DNA of 64,000 nt from Mugil cephalus (lineage: Eukaryota > Chordata > Actinopteri > Mugiliformes > Mugilidae), in assembly GCF_022458985.1 (NCBI RefSeq), contig NC_061783.1:11956913-12020912 (forward strand). Reading direction: 5' to 3'. The notes under the pieces were generated by a model. It did not search any database. It saw only the letters and a list, made by a program, of their open reading frames with translations, and was not told the origin of the DNA. Positions 11,291 to 21,720 of the stretch are shown here, piece after piece. Position 1 is the first letter of the stretch, and each line of letters opens with the position of its first letter. The position numbers were made by a program, and so were the translations under genes.

Positions 11291-12039
11291 TGTGGGATAA
11301 TTTAATGGATTATTTTATCTTATCTTGGATGGGAATACATACTATGTAACTGGCCTCTCCTACAGATTTACTAAAAAATAAATAATTAGATTTGCAATGC
11401 AGACGTTGCAGAAATAATATAAATACCTCTTTGTTGGGCTGATTGTAAAGAAATTAAATTAAAGTAAAAGAGGAACAGGGGAAACCCCTCTCACTCTCAG
11501 ATCAATATTTGTTTTATTCAGTGTTTAACAAAGAAAGAAAGGAACATGCAGTTCATGTTCACAGCACTGGTTCTCCACTGATATCGTAACTTGTGACTTA
11601 TTAACATGTGGTCTATTTTTGATTACAATTACGGTATAGATTTATCGTCCAACATGAACACGTTCGCTTTCTGTCTCATCACATCCTTTTATGGCCCTTT
11701 TATTTGGCTTCCTTGAGTGTTCTTCAGTCATCACAGTTTGTGAACCAGTCATTAAAACAGTGGCGTTTGTGTGACTATAACATAAAAGGAAAGTGAGGCA
11801 TTTTAAAAGAGAAAAAAATGAGATTGAAGGAGTAAATGCAGGTTCTCTGTGTATGGAGCTATGCACGTCCTTTCATGGGTTTATTTTTCTACATTTGTCG
11901 AGGAGATATGAATGTAAATAAGGGTGAAAGTGCACTTCTATGTATTAACAGAAAGGCGCTGGTAAAGGCTAGAAGTGCAGTACTCCAACTAGCCGTGGGG
12001 TGGTGGTATAGTTTTGAAGGTTGGCGAAGAAGAAGAAAT

Positions 12040-12234
12040 AAGCTCCACCTTCCTCCTTCGGCTCTTCCGGATAAGGCCATAACAGCACGCTTTATTTATT
12101 GTGGACTCTATTTTTATTTATTTCGGGCTAACTATGGGCCGTATTTTATAATAGTGACACTATACCGCGCACAGTTGTCAGATTAATTTAGCTCGAAGTC
12201 TTTCTTTGAACGAACTTAACAGCAGGATCTAGTC
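12040..12234 (+). promoter_or_regulatory. otud6b promoter and 5' UTR
   Basis: The ~200 bp upstream of the otud6b ATG include an ETS-like CTTCCGG at about 12065, and no TATA box is placed convincingly. The start context AGTCATGGAGG is a fair Kozak match. The exact transcription start cannot be read from sequence. Confidence 0.35.
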
Positions 12235-14489
12235 ATGGAGGAGATGGAGGCACCAGAGGAGCTACTGGCAAAGCAGCACCGCAAGGAGAAGAAGGACCTG
12301 CAGGGTGACTAACTTTCACTGTTTTCACTCATTTATTGTGTGTTTACAGTTTACCCTTTACTGTAAGTTGGTTTGTAATATGTGTTGCTGCATTTCCTTG
12401 ACATTACCCAGTCTCTGAAAGACAATACCATTCTGAGGTAGTTTCCAGTCTTTTTGCAATTTGACTAGTTTGTATTGTCTGCTTCCTTAGTAGCTAGTTA
12501 TTTGAATGAAATTCTTACAGGATTTCTAATGAATGAGTCCATCATCTGTTTTTGAATTTTCATTCAGTGTATGCTGTGTATGATACATTGTAATATGCGG
12601 CATGTTACTCATTCAGACAGGTGCTGCAGGACTTTTTTTTTTGCTATTTTGCCCACCTTATTTAATTTCAAACTACTTTTCTAGCCCATCACTAATAGCA
12701 CCGCCCCAGACCTGGGTTCCACCCTGTTCATAAGCGTTGTCTTGATTCCTTTTCAGCTAAAATCCAGAGCATGAAAAATGCAGTCCCCAAAAATGACAAG
12801 AAAAGAAGGAAACAGCTGACAGAGGAGATCGCCAAGCTGGAGGCTGACCTCAGTCAGAAACACGAAGAGGAATTAAAGCAGGCGAAATCTACAACAGACA
12901 CAAAGGTAGTTGCCTGCATTCAGTTCGATCTTTAACACACGGTCGTCCTTTTAATTTGTTTTGAGAGTATTCACTATTTTTAACTGGACTAACTCACAAA
13001 AACATGTAGACACTGAACACATCATGTTTGTGTTTGACCATTTATTCTTAAAGTTCATGAAGTGTAGTTTCCGTGTGATAGTAACTTCAGCAACATCACC
13101 ACTGTTGTCTTTACTCAATGTTTCAGGTGGCAGAGGTGATAAATGGAGTGGAGAATGTTAAGGTGGAAGACTGTGAGGAAGACGAGGTCAAACATCCACG
13201 AGTAACCAAGGCCCAGAAGAGAAGGGTGAGTGTGAAACTGTGTGGAACTATAACTGTCATGTAAATAAATGGTCTGTGTGCATGGAAAGAAGCAAGCTTA
13301 ATTCTGAAAATCCTTCATCCATATTTACTGGAATTATACCTAAACGACACTATTTTTTTTAATTAACATACATATCATTATTAATTATACCGCTAACTAA
13401 GAAATTCTTAGTTCATTCAGCTTTCAGTCATGATCCAAAATACTAGGTGCATTTGCTTTGACTGTCCTCTCCAGGACAAGAAGGCTGCCCAGGAGAAGGA
13501 GAGAGAGAGCAGGATAGCAGAAGCCGAGGTACAGAACTTGCAGGGTGTGAGGCACCAGGAAAGTTTGAAGCTGGCTCAGAAACTCGCACAGCAAAAGCTT
13601 CAGATCAAGGAGATCTCCTCTGACGGCCACTGCATGTACCGTGCCATTGAAGATCAGCTGGCACAGCGATCAAAGGTGCATATTGTTGTAAGAGTATTAC
13701 AGCTGTAGTTTGAATACCTAATCAGAAGTGATAGGCAAAACTATGCAGACGTTGCCCTTCTGCTATGCAGATCTTTGACAAACTGCTCGATTGTGGTCTG
13801 TTGTATTTAAGCCCGTGTTAACCATGAGTGTGAAGGAACTCCGGTCCCGCACTGCTGAGCACATGAGAAGTCATGCTGATGACTTCCTGCCTTTCCTCAC
13901 CAATCCAAGCACTGGAGACATGTACACAAGAGGTACAGCCATCTATATCACCATGCCATCGTGCTGTATATGAACATATGTTACAACGTATGAACATTTG
14001 CGTTTATTTAAATATTTGTGGTTAATGCAGATGAGTTTGAGAAATACTGCAATGATGTGGAGCACACAGCAGCTTGGGGTGGACAACTGGAAGTAAGTCT
14101 TTCTTGAATTAAATGTTGTGCAATTTGTTTACTGTGATGCATTTTATTCCACTTTTCACCATTTTCTTTCTTTTTTTTGTTTCAAATTCCACAGCTACAA
14201 GCTTTGACCAAAGTTCTTCATTTGCCAATAGAGGTGATCCAGGCTGACTCCCCAAACATAAAAATTGGGGAGGATTATGATGGTGAACCCATCACTCTAG
14301 TGTAAGAACATTTATATGTGTGATCATGTTTAAAGTAGTTATACAATTTTATCTGTGTGTAAACATTGACTGCTAGAATTACCGAATGTGTTTTTTGTTT
14401 GCAGCTACATGCGCCATGCCTATGGTCTAGGAGAGCACTACAACACTGTGGAGCGGCTAAAGGACCCAGCCAATGTGGAGGACAGCTGA
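12235..14489 (+). CDS. otud6b: OTUD6B, OTU-family cysteine deubiquitinase
   Basis: Ovarian-tumour-domain deubiquitinase, linked in mammals to proteasome function and translation initiation complexes. Coding exons: 12235-12304, 12757-12905, 13127-13225, 13475-13675, 13812-13932, 14031-14092, 14195-14301, 14405-14489 (894 bp, 297 residues; human about 293). All junctions are GT-AG and in frame. The N-terminal half is charged and coiled-coil-like ([37 protein letters not shown]). The OTU domain carries the catalytic Asp-Gly-His-Cys block [16 protein letters not shown] and the catalytic-His region [12 protein letters not shown] near the C-terminus. [15 protein letters not shown] and EVIQADSP are also family signatures. 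Residues at the exon 4/5 junction ([14 protein letters not shown]) are a few longer than my memory of the human protein, and the exon 5 acceptor has a weak pyrimidine tract. lrrc69 follows about 1 kb downstream on the same strand, as in human. Confidence 0.95.
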
Positions 14490-14950
14490 GACACAACAAC
14501 ACAAACCAGTGTGTTTAATGCAGAGAGTATTTAAACCTCTAACACAATGGACCCTTAAGGGTGACCCCCATATCTGAGACACTGTTAAGCTAAGTTTAAC
14601 AGAGGATGTTGCTGTTTTCAGAATGGGTCAAATGCAGAGTGCTACTTTTCTGAATGAGCGACAGAGTGACGTCCAATAGAATTCCTCACTTCTGAAAACA
14701 GCATCATTGAGCTAATGAAAAAGACAGGAAACTGATGTGTTAATGATTTTACATTAGACACCCTTGGGCTGTCCTGGTGACCTCCACGGCACCTCTGTAG
14801 CCCATTTTAGGACATTTGTGTGTAATATATACTTTTTAAACGACTACACTTGGGCAGGAAACGACATGCCAGACGACCTGACATGTCAGCAGTGTCACTG
14901 AGTGGTTGTTAAACGTTCGCAGTGTTCTTGGAATAAATTGAGCTGCATTA
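14490..14950 (+). terminator. otud6b: otud6b 3' UTR and poly(A) signal
   Basis: An AATAAA at 14932-14937, 443 bp after the stop codon, is the likely polyadenylation signal. The UTR carries a 13-bp perfect inverted repeat (14610-14622 and 14691-14703). Confidence 0.6.
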
Positions 14951-15473
14951 TAAATCATATCAATGTTACATAAATGAATTAAATATTAACAAGTTGTGTC
15001 ACAGTTTTAATTTGAATATTCACAATGAGACATTTTATTAATTTAAATTTTCAGCATTCATCAGGAGGATCAAAACTGTTTTTTTTTACCAATTATTTTC
15101 CTCAGATTTAATCCAAGGCAAGTATGTCATATAGTGAAATGGTGAAAACGTTATTGTCATAGGGCACTTGAAGGGAGTAATACAAGGATTGTGTGCAGAG
15201 AGAAGCAGCTCATAGTGGCACACTTCTGTTATTACGGTGCACGTTTTTCATTTAGTTTGCACACTAGACACACAAGAAATATTTCTTTAAATTTAACATT
15301 TTATTCTATTACTATTTTCATCTACTATAGTTATACCTGATCTAAAAACAAAGCTACAACATATCCATTATTTATCTCTTCTTGCTGTACTCAGTTCTGA
15401 CCACTAGAGGCCGCCACCTGCGCTCAGCATATCTGGTCGTCATGGAAACTCAGAGAGCGCACTTGTTTAGCAA
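14951..15473. promoter_or_regulatory. otud6b-lrrc69 spacer with a CTCF-like motif
   Basis: AT-rich spacer without ORF support. CCACTAGAGGCCGCC at 15401-15415 resembles the CTCF core on plus, with two mismatches to the consensus I recall, 60 bp before the lrrc69 ATG. It may belong to the lrrc69 promoter. Confidence 0.35.
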
Positions 15474-17952
15474 ATGGCTAAATCAGAGTTACTGGTCACA
15501 GACTCAGTAGTTAGGGCTTTATATGGCGGTGGGACTTCTTTAACTTTAAGTTCTAAGAAATTAAAAGATGTCCCCAAGTGTGTTTCCAGACTGACAAACC
15601 TGTCAGTCCTCCTGTTGAACAACAACTCCATCAGCGGCCTCCCCGCCGAGCTGCTCTCCCTACAGCGAGTGAGTCCTTTTTCTCTCCCGTTTGTTTGCTC
15701 GGCGCTCATCTAGCCCATTTACTGGAAAACTGCCAAGGTAGCACTCGAAATGTTTAACGCATCACGCAGATTTGTGATTAAATACTTCTCCTTCTGCAAT
15801 GCCTGCAAGCTGGCTGAACTGAATTTGGGGAATAATGCTCTGAAGGAGGTCCCCGCTGTTCTGGGCCATCTGGAGTCCTTGAAGAAGCTGTACCTGTTCA
15901 GCAACCAAATTACTGTGGTGCCACCTGATGTGATAGGTGGGTTCTTGCCGCTTTGCATGATTAACAAAGAGCTCGAGTCATCTCTGCTGCTGCAGCTTAA
16001 TATCCAATGTTTTACAGGTGGCTTATCTAACCTCGTTGTCCTCAATCTGAACCACAACCAGATCCAAATACTTCCTCCAGAGATTAAAAAGTGAGACAGA
16101 AGATGTCTTTCCATACCTGCAAATTCAGCGTCTGAAGGCGACAGTTCATTTATTATTTTGGATATATACTCACTTGACATTTCATTAGGTAAAAATGCAT
16201 TAAATCTTAGCTTCATGATGGTTACAGTATCATCATTTGTTTAAAATAACAGAGCAAGCTGTTGATTTAACCATGTTTTCATTTTGGAGCCTGTGGTTTG
16301 TAGTACTATTGAGTTGTACTGTGTTGTACCAACACGTGTTTTTATTATTTTGCCAGCCTCATATTTAAATTTAATATTTCTGTAATTTATTCCAGTTTAA
16401 CAGCACCACAAACAACATTTTCCAACATGACCATAAATTTGAAATCTACCTTTTTTACGCCTTTTCAACATAAACTGAACATTATAGCAGGTATGAAGCT
16501 AAGATTTTGTGCAGGACCATTTCATTAGAATGCATTTCCTGTCACTGCTCTACCTCATGTTTTGGCAGATAAGAGTATTAGCTAGTTTAACTCTGTTGTT
16601 GACTGTTGACAAATGGGCAAGTAAATCCACAAATGCCACAATCTTATCCTATTTTCCTCTTCAGCTTGAGTAAACTTCAACATCTCAGTGTGATGGACAA
16701 TAAACTGGAGGAAGTTCCTGTTGAGCTTGGTCATCTCACAAGGCTGTCTGAGATAAACCTGACTTCCAATAAGCTGTCTTGGCTTCCTCATCAGTTGTGC
16801 CAGTGTAAAGAACTGACAAAGTTGTACGCAGCCAGAAACAATCTGACCAGCCTGCCAGAGGTAGCCTCACATGATGTTCAACATCTTGGAAATTGCATTT
16901 GCTGTCACTAAGAATTTTGATAGTCTTTTATGGACCAAGTACCAATTTCACTGATCTCATTGTGTTAAGCCACATGTTTTTCCTTGAAACTACCAATGAA
17001 TGCATATAATTAAGATTTATATATGTAGCTGTTAAGAGCCAAACCTATAACTGCCAATATGTAATTTCACCTCTACCTTTCTATTGGAAAATAACTTACT
17101 AACAATTCATCCAGGGAATTGCAGCATTGACTAAACTTCAAGCGCTGGATGTGGCTGGGAACAAGCTCTCCATGTTCCCTGTTGAGGTACAGTATGAAGT
17201 TTTACCTACAACTAAACTCCCCAATGACGTCACTACACGTAAAATGCAACCTCACTGTCTGTCCTGGGTGACACTGTCTAGTTTCACCGGCTGCCCTTGA
17301 AGGAGCTTTACTGCGAAGGCAACAGGTTTGTGCAGTGTGAGCCGATGGCAGCAGTGCAGAACGCTGAAGTACTCACGTTAAAGGTAAGTGTCACTGAAGC
17401 ATAACAGATACAATTGTACATATTTATCAGTTAATATGAAATAAAGGTTTTGTTCACTACACTTCGTCGTGTGATGTACCTCATAATCCTTGTTCTCCTT
17501 GTGTCACTGTAGGAACTGGTTGCCAGGTTTGTTTTGCAGGAGGACAGGAACAAGTTCTCCCTGATCCACATGATGCTTCCCTACTACCCAGACCTGGCGA
17601 GCATGTTGGCCAACAGCAGCTGTTGCGCTGTCTGCCTGGGTCCCTTCCTCACCACCTGGCTGGAGTGTGTGCATTTCATCCGTCTGAAGAAGGTCAGGTG
17701 ATTTATTTTTTTAAATATTTTTTTTAATTCTTGTTTCATCGCATAAAAGAATAGAAAGAGTGTAATTCTATAATATCTGGTCATCTATATAACTGCACAC
17801 AATAGGTGATTATAAATTGACTTTGTCACATTTATGTGTTATAGGAAATCAAAATGAAGAGTTTGCTGACTATTCCAGTGCGGGCGCTTCTTTGTTCATA
17901 CAAGTGCTTTAATGCCGAGGGACACTCCTACTATGGTGTTGGTACCAGATAA
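15474..17952 (+). CDS. lrrc69: LRRC69, leucine-rich repeat protein
   Basis: Coding exons: 15474-15668, 15810-15936, 16018-16090, 16665-16860, 17115-17186, 17282-17383, 17513-17692, 17845-17952 (1053 bp, 350 residues; human LRRC69 about 347). All are GT-AG and in frame. About eight ~23-residue LRRs (LxxLxLxxNxLxxLP) run through the first ~240 residues, for example LAELNLGNNALKEVP, LVVLNLNHNQIQILP and LQALDVAGNKLSMFP. The C-terminal part has no LRR but keeps a cysteine pair CCAVC, the motif TTWLECVHF, and LCSYKCF near the end, matching LRRC69. The start is the first ATG, directly before the conserved region. No signal peptide or membrane segment is seen, so it is probably intracellular. Function is unknown. 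Its place directly after otud6b supports the assignment. Confidence 0.93.
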
Positions 17953-17980
17953 AGTTCAATAAAAGGTACAAGTCATGATC
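17953..17980 (+). terminator. lrrc69: lrrc69 poly(A) signal just after the stop codon
   Basis: AATAAA at 17958-17963 begins only five bases after the TAA, implying a 3' UTR of a few tens of bases. Further downstream signals are possible. Confidence 0.5.
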
Positions 17981-18600
17981 TCAATCTCAACTATTTCATG
18001 TTTCTTAAAGTTAAAACTGTGGCTGCAGATCAGCTCATGGGTTTATTTATTATCGTATTTTTACATCACTCTATCGGCACTTACTCATTACTTCTTCCAT
18101 CACTGTTCATTTTCCAGGGTTAAAGTAACATTTTGAGGGCTTTGTCTTACACATGTTTTATAAAGTTTAGCCACTGGGTGGCAGCAAATGAACACAGTAA
18201 TTTGTACAACTGGTGGGACCCTGTTTCAGAGCTTAACACATGTCGCAAAAGATGTATAAATGAATATAGAGAGAATGTATGGGAACAAATATTGCCCCAA
18301 CTTTTGTATGTCCCAGTGCATAAAAACTTATAGTTTACTATTATCTGACTGTCAGAAAAGCTTTATATATGAATGCCTCTATAAACTACTTTGTGTTTTC
18401 ACATTCATTGTTCAGTGCAGGAATGTAATGAACACTGTAGAGCATCACCAGTTTTGTTCAAAACAAAACACAACACACACAGAGCGGCCTTTACATTTTA
18501 ACTATCAAATGTGTCATATTGTGAAGATGAAATATTCTCCAACGTGTCTAAATTTTGACTCCAAATCCAGGAATATCCTCTTCCGTTGTCACTGCTGATC
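17981..18600. other. Region downstream of lrrc69
   Basis: No gene seen. CCACTGGGTGGCAGC at 18171-18185 is a CTCF-like match on plus with one core mismatch. The rest is AT-rich, without recognisable repeats. Confidence 0.35.
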
Positions 18601-19200
18601 TAACCACATTAAGAGTCCTCAGATGCCCAATCTCTGTCTCTATCTCCAGCCAGTGGCATCTGTTCCAACCTGCCAGACAAGAGAAAGATAGAGAGAGGGA
18701 GGGATAGAGAGAACTTCATTTCTAGCAAATTAATTTCCCATCCACGCCTCCAGAGCTTACTAGCTCGTTCGCTAGCTGCTGCGGCCGCTGCTGCGTGTGT
18801 CTGCTGAGTCGGAGCCTCATGCATAATGCATCAGGTTTAATTGCAAACCCAGAAACTAATGACTTTGGACTGGTTAACAGCAGGGGAGCCATACATCTCG
18901 AGCAAACTGAATGAAAAATCAGCTCAGAGGAGAGAAAAAAAGGAGCCTAGCCCCTAATTGATGAATAATTGAAGCGGCGAGCTACAGGGCATAATTGTGA
19001 CATTTTGTTTCAATCAATTTCCAAGTGGTGTGGGCGAAAGTGCACTTAAAGGGAAAAGGCAATGACAATGAATGGGAAAGAAATGGAGAGACAGAGAGAG
19101 CGGACGTAAATGGACGCCGTGTCTTCAGTCATCCAGTGACATAAAAGACCGGACTGGACAAAAATTACTTTTCTCTCCATCTCCTTCTCACTTTGTAGGT
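18601..19200. promoter_or_regulatory. Candidate conserved non-coding element
   Basis: Dense in homeodomain-type TAAT/ATTA words. Examples are TTTAATTGC near 18836 and a cluster CCTAATTGATGAATAATTG near 18950, followed by CATAATTGTGACA and CAATCAATTT. Such composition is typical of developmental enhancers flanking transcription-regulator genes such as runx1t1. Conservation could not be tested; this is inference from composition only. Confidence 0.25.
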
Positions 19201-20033
19201 TTTCTGTCAAACTCCTGTTAAGCCGCTGTTAGGTCACTTTTTCATGCCAGCAAATTGATCCATATTCTTTTGTTCGTTTCCATTCGCCTTATTCATTTTT
19301 AAAAAGAAAGGAGGAAAAGTGAAGCTGCTTAAGTGGACATTTTTGTGTTTTTTTTTTTGGCCGAGGCCTGAATTTCTTTTTCAGTCAGACTCGTTAGTTT
19401 ACTGTCGGGGTGCGAGGGCACTCGGCCAAATCTGCCTTCAGAGTGCAGCTAGACACCACACCGGTCTGTACTGGACTTGTTGGCATGAAGTGGAGAAAAA
19501 AGCCAGGGGCAAACTAAAGAGTGGCCAGTGGGACAGAACGCCATCTGAGCTTATGCATTTGCCCTTCAACAAAGCATGTTAGAATACTTGTATATCTCAG
19601 ACTGTTCCTGTAATTAAAGTTGAATTCGGATTTTTAGATGCACAGGAAAAGTTATGGCGACATTCGTCAGGTTTAAAATGTTATATCAACCCTGGAACAA
19701 TATTTCCCATTAAGTCCAACTCTGGTTTATTATAAATACACAGGTAAACTCTGCTTGGTTCCATCACTAAAACCTCTGCGTGCTCACTTTTTAAAGACGT
19801 AATTACAAGAAGATTTAACTTTTGTTCCGTGCGTGAGTTTAACAGAAAAGTGAGTCAGAACTTCCCAGGATATTAAGTGAAACCTCACGAGGGAAAGTCA
19901 AATATATTTTTGAGGGGCGTGCATCGTGTGGACAGATAAATAGGTCAGTGCATTCTGCTGGCACCGCACTAATGGGTGAAGGGCCGGGCAGAACGCGCCT
20001 TCTCGCTGGCAGCAGATGTTGGGTCCTGCAGCA

Positions 20034-20065
<32 letters not shown>

Positions 20066-20390
20066 ACCGGCTCGGTGACCCCGGGACGAAGCTGGTCTGG
20101 TGTCTGGTGTCTGGTGTCCGCGCGTACGCACACGCCTCTTTAGCTCGGAAAAACAAACACCTCGCCCGCCCCGCGTCGAAGGCGCATCATCGCAATAACA
20201 ATGCCCCCGTCGCTTTGTTTTCATTGCGTTGTTTCACAAAACACGTAGTCACACCCCCACAACGTGTGCACTTTTTTTTTTCTCCTCCATATCTCTGAGC
20301 TGCTGCTTATAATTGCCACATTCAGAGAGCCCTGTTGTTTTTTTTTTTTTTGTTTTTTTTGTTTTTTATTTGTGTGTGTGTGCAGAATGT
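19201..20390. other. Intergenic stretch with (AGC)n tract
   Basis: No supported gene. Contains a triplet repeat (AGC)9 at about 20038-20064 inside a CpG-rich patch, and long T tracts at 20271-20281 and 20337-20366. Confidence 0.4.
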
Positions 20391-21720
20391 TCCTTAAAAC
20401 CATGCGAGCCGTGATTGACATGTATGGAAATGAGGAGGTTGCATCCTCAAAGGAGACACCATACGGAAGGGAGCAGCGCGCTGACGAGAGGCATCTACAA
20501 AAGGCGCTTGTAAATTCCTGACATGCCTAACATATGTTAATGAGCCATTCTCTCACTCTGATATAATTACTGCGAGGGGATATTGCCTTTGGTGAAAATA
20601 TCTGTCTCGCATGGCGTGGCTACCTCGTGGGGGTGAAAAAAAAAAGGAAAAAAGTAAAGAATGATAAAGTAGCGGGCGCATAAATTCTCATTTAACATGC
20701 TTGAAGGTAAAGAGAGTGATGTTAGCAAATTCACTCAGGATGATGTATTGGGGAGAAGGCACCTTGGGTTCATTATACTTCCTTTGTTAAAGTCTTCTGC
20801 AGCCGTGTATCGTTTGTTAGGGGGTATTTAGTCTGTCTCGTCATTTGGAGCGTTTAGTTAGGATGTCTTTAGACGAGCCTGTGGCCGCTCGAGCTCGCCT
20901 TCTATCTCGGGACTGGAGTGCCAAGTGGTTTGTAAGCTAAGAACAGAAGACGGGAGTCTTATCTCTCCGCTCTCTGCTGCAGTTTCTTTGATTTTTATCT
21001 CCTCCTCTGTGCATTATTAAGTCTCGGGCTGAGAGCTAAGGCCCAGTACAGAAATTGTTACGCTTTAAACAAGTATTTCCAACTGATTCCAGTAACAAAC
21101 ACCATCAAAGTGTGTGATAACGTCTGCTGCAGCACATTCAGTCATTTTCGGAGATCCATCAAAGCCATGATTGCGGTCTTCACCTCAGATGAATGATTTG
21201 ACACCGGCTCGCCCTGATTCCTCCTCTTCTCACCTCGGGGCAACAGCAGCAGCTCTATTAAAATGAGTAGCATTGATTGCTGAAGTAGGGGCCTTGTGAC
21301 TGCAGAGAGAGAGAAAAACAGCCATTCGATAGCGAGGGGTAGACCAGTGTCATAGCCAGGAGTGTGCAGCACTCCAATCAGTCGAATCTATTGTTGTGCA
21401 TTGCTGCCCATGACAGATCTTGGTATCGAGCCACTGGCAAAGTACCAGAATATTGTCTGGTTGACGGCTGCACAATCAATTCTGCGGCGTTGCGAATAAC
21501 TGCCGACACTAGGGGGCAGTGTGATTCTCCGCTGGCTCCGGAGCAGATGGGGAGGAGATGCACTGATGCACGGCACACAGAGATGCGCCTGATGAATCTA
21601 AGAGATAGAGCAGCTAATGAAAACAAGAACAATGAGCTGTTATTGGAACTCAAAGCTCAATTTAAAGCTAAGCGTCAGATCCAGGACGTGGGACTGTAAA
21701 ATCTAATAAATAAAGATTTC
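20391..21720. promoter_or_regulatory. Possible enhancer-like interval with a strong CTCF-like motif
   Basis: ACACTAGGGGGCAGTG within 21505-21521 is the best CTCF-like match in the window. A 111-codon open frame across 21364-21699 is followed by AATAAA, but its start is GTG and no family is recognised. I do not call it a gene. Confidence 0.3.

Noticed and set aside
21364-21699. 111-codon open frame ending near an AATAAA
   Set aside because: Starts at GTG, shows no family resemblance or splice context, and overlaps antisense frames of similar length.
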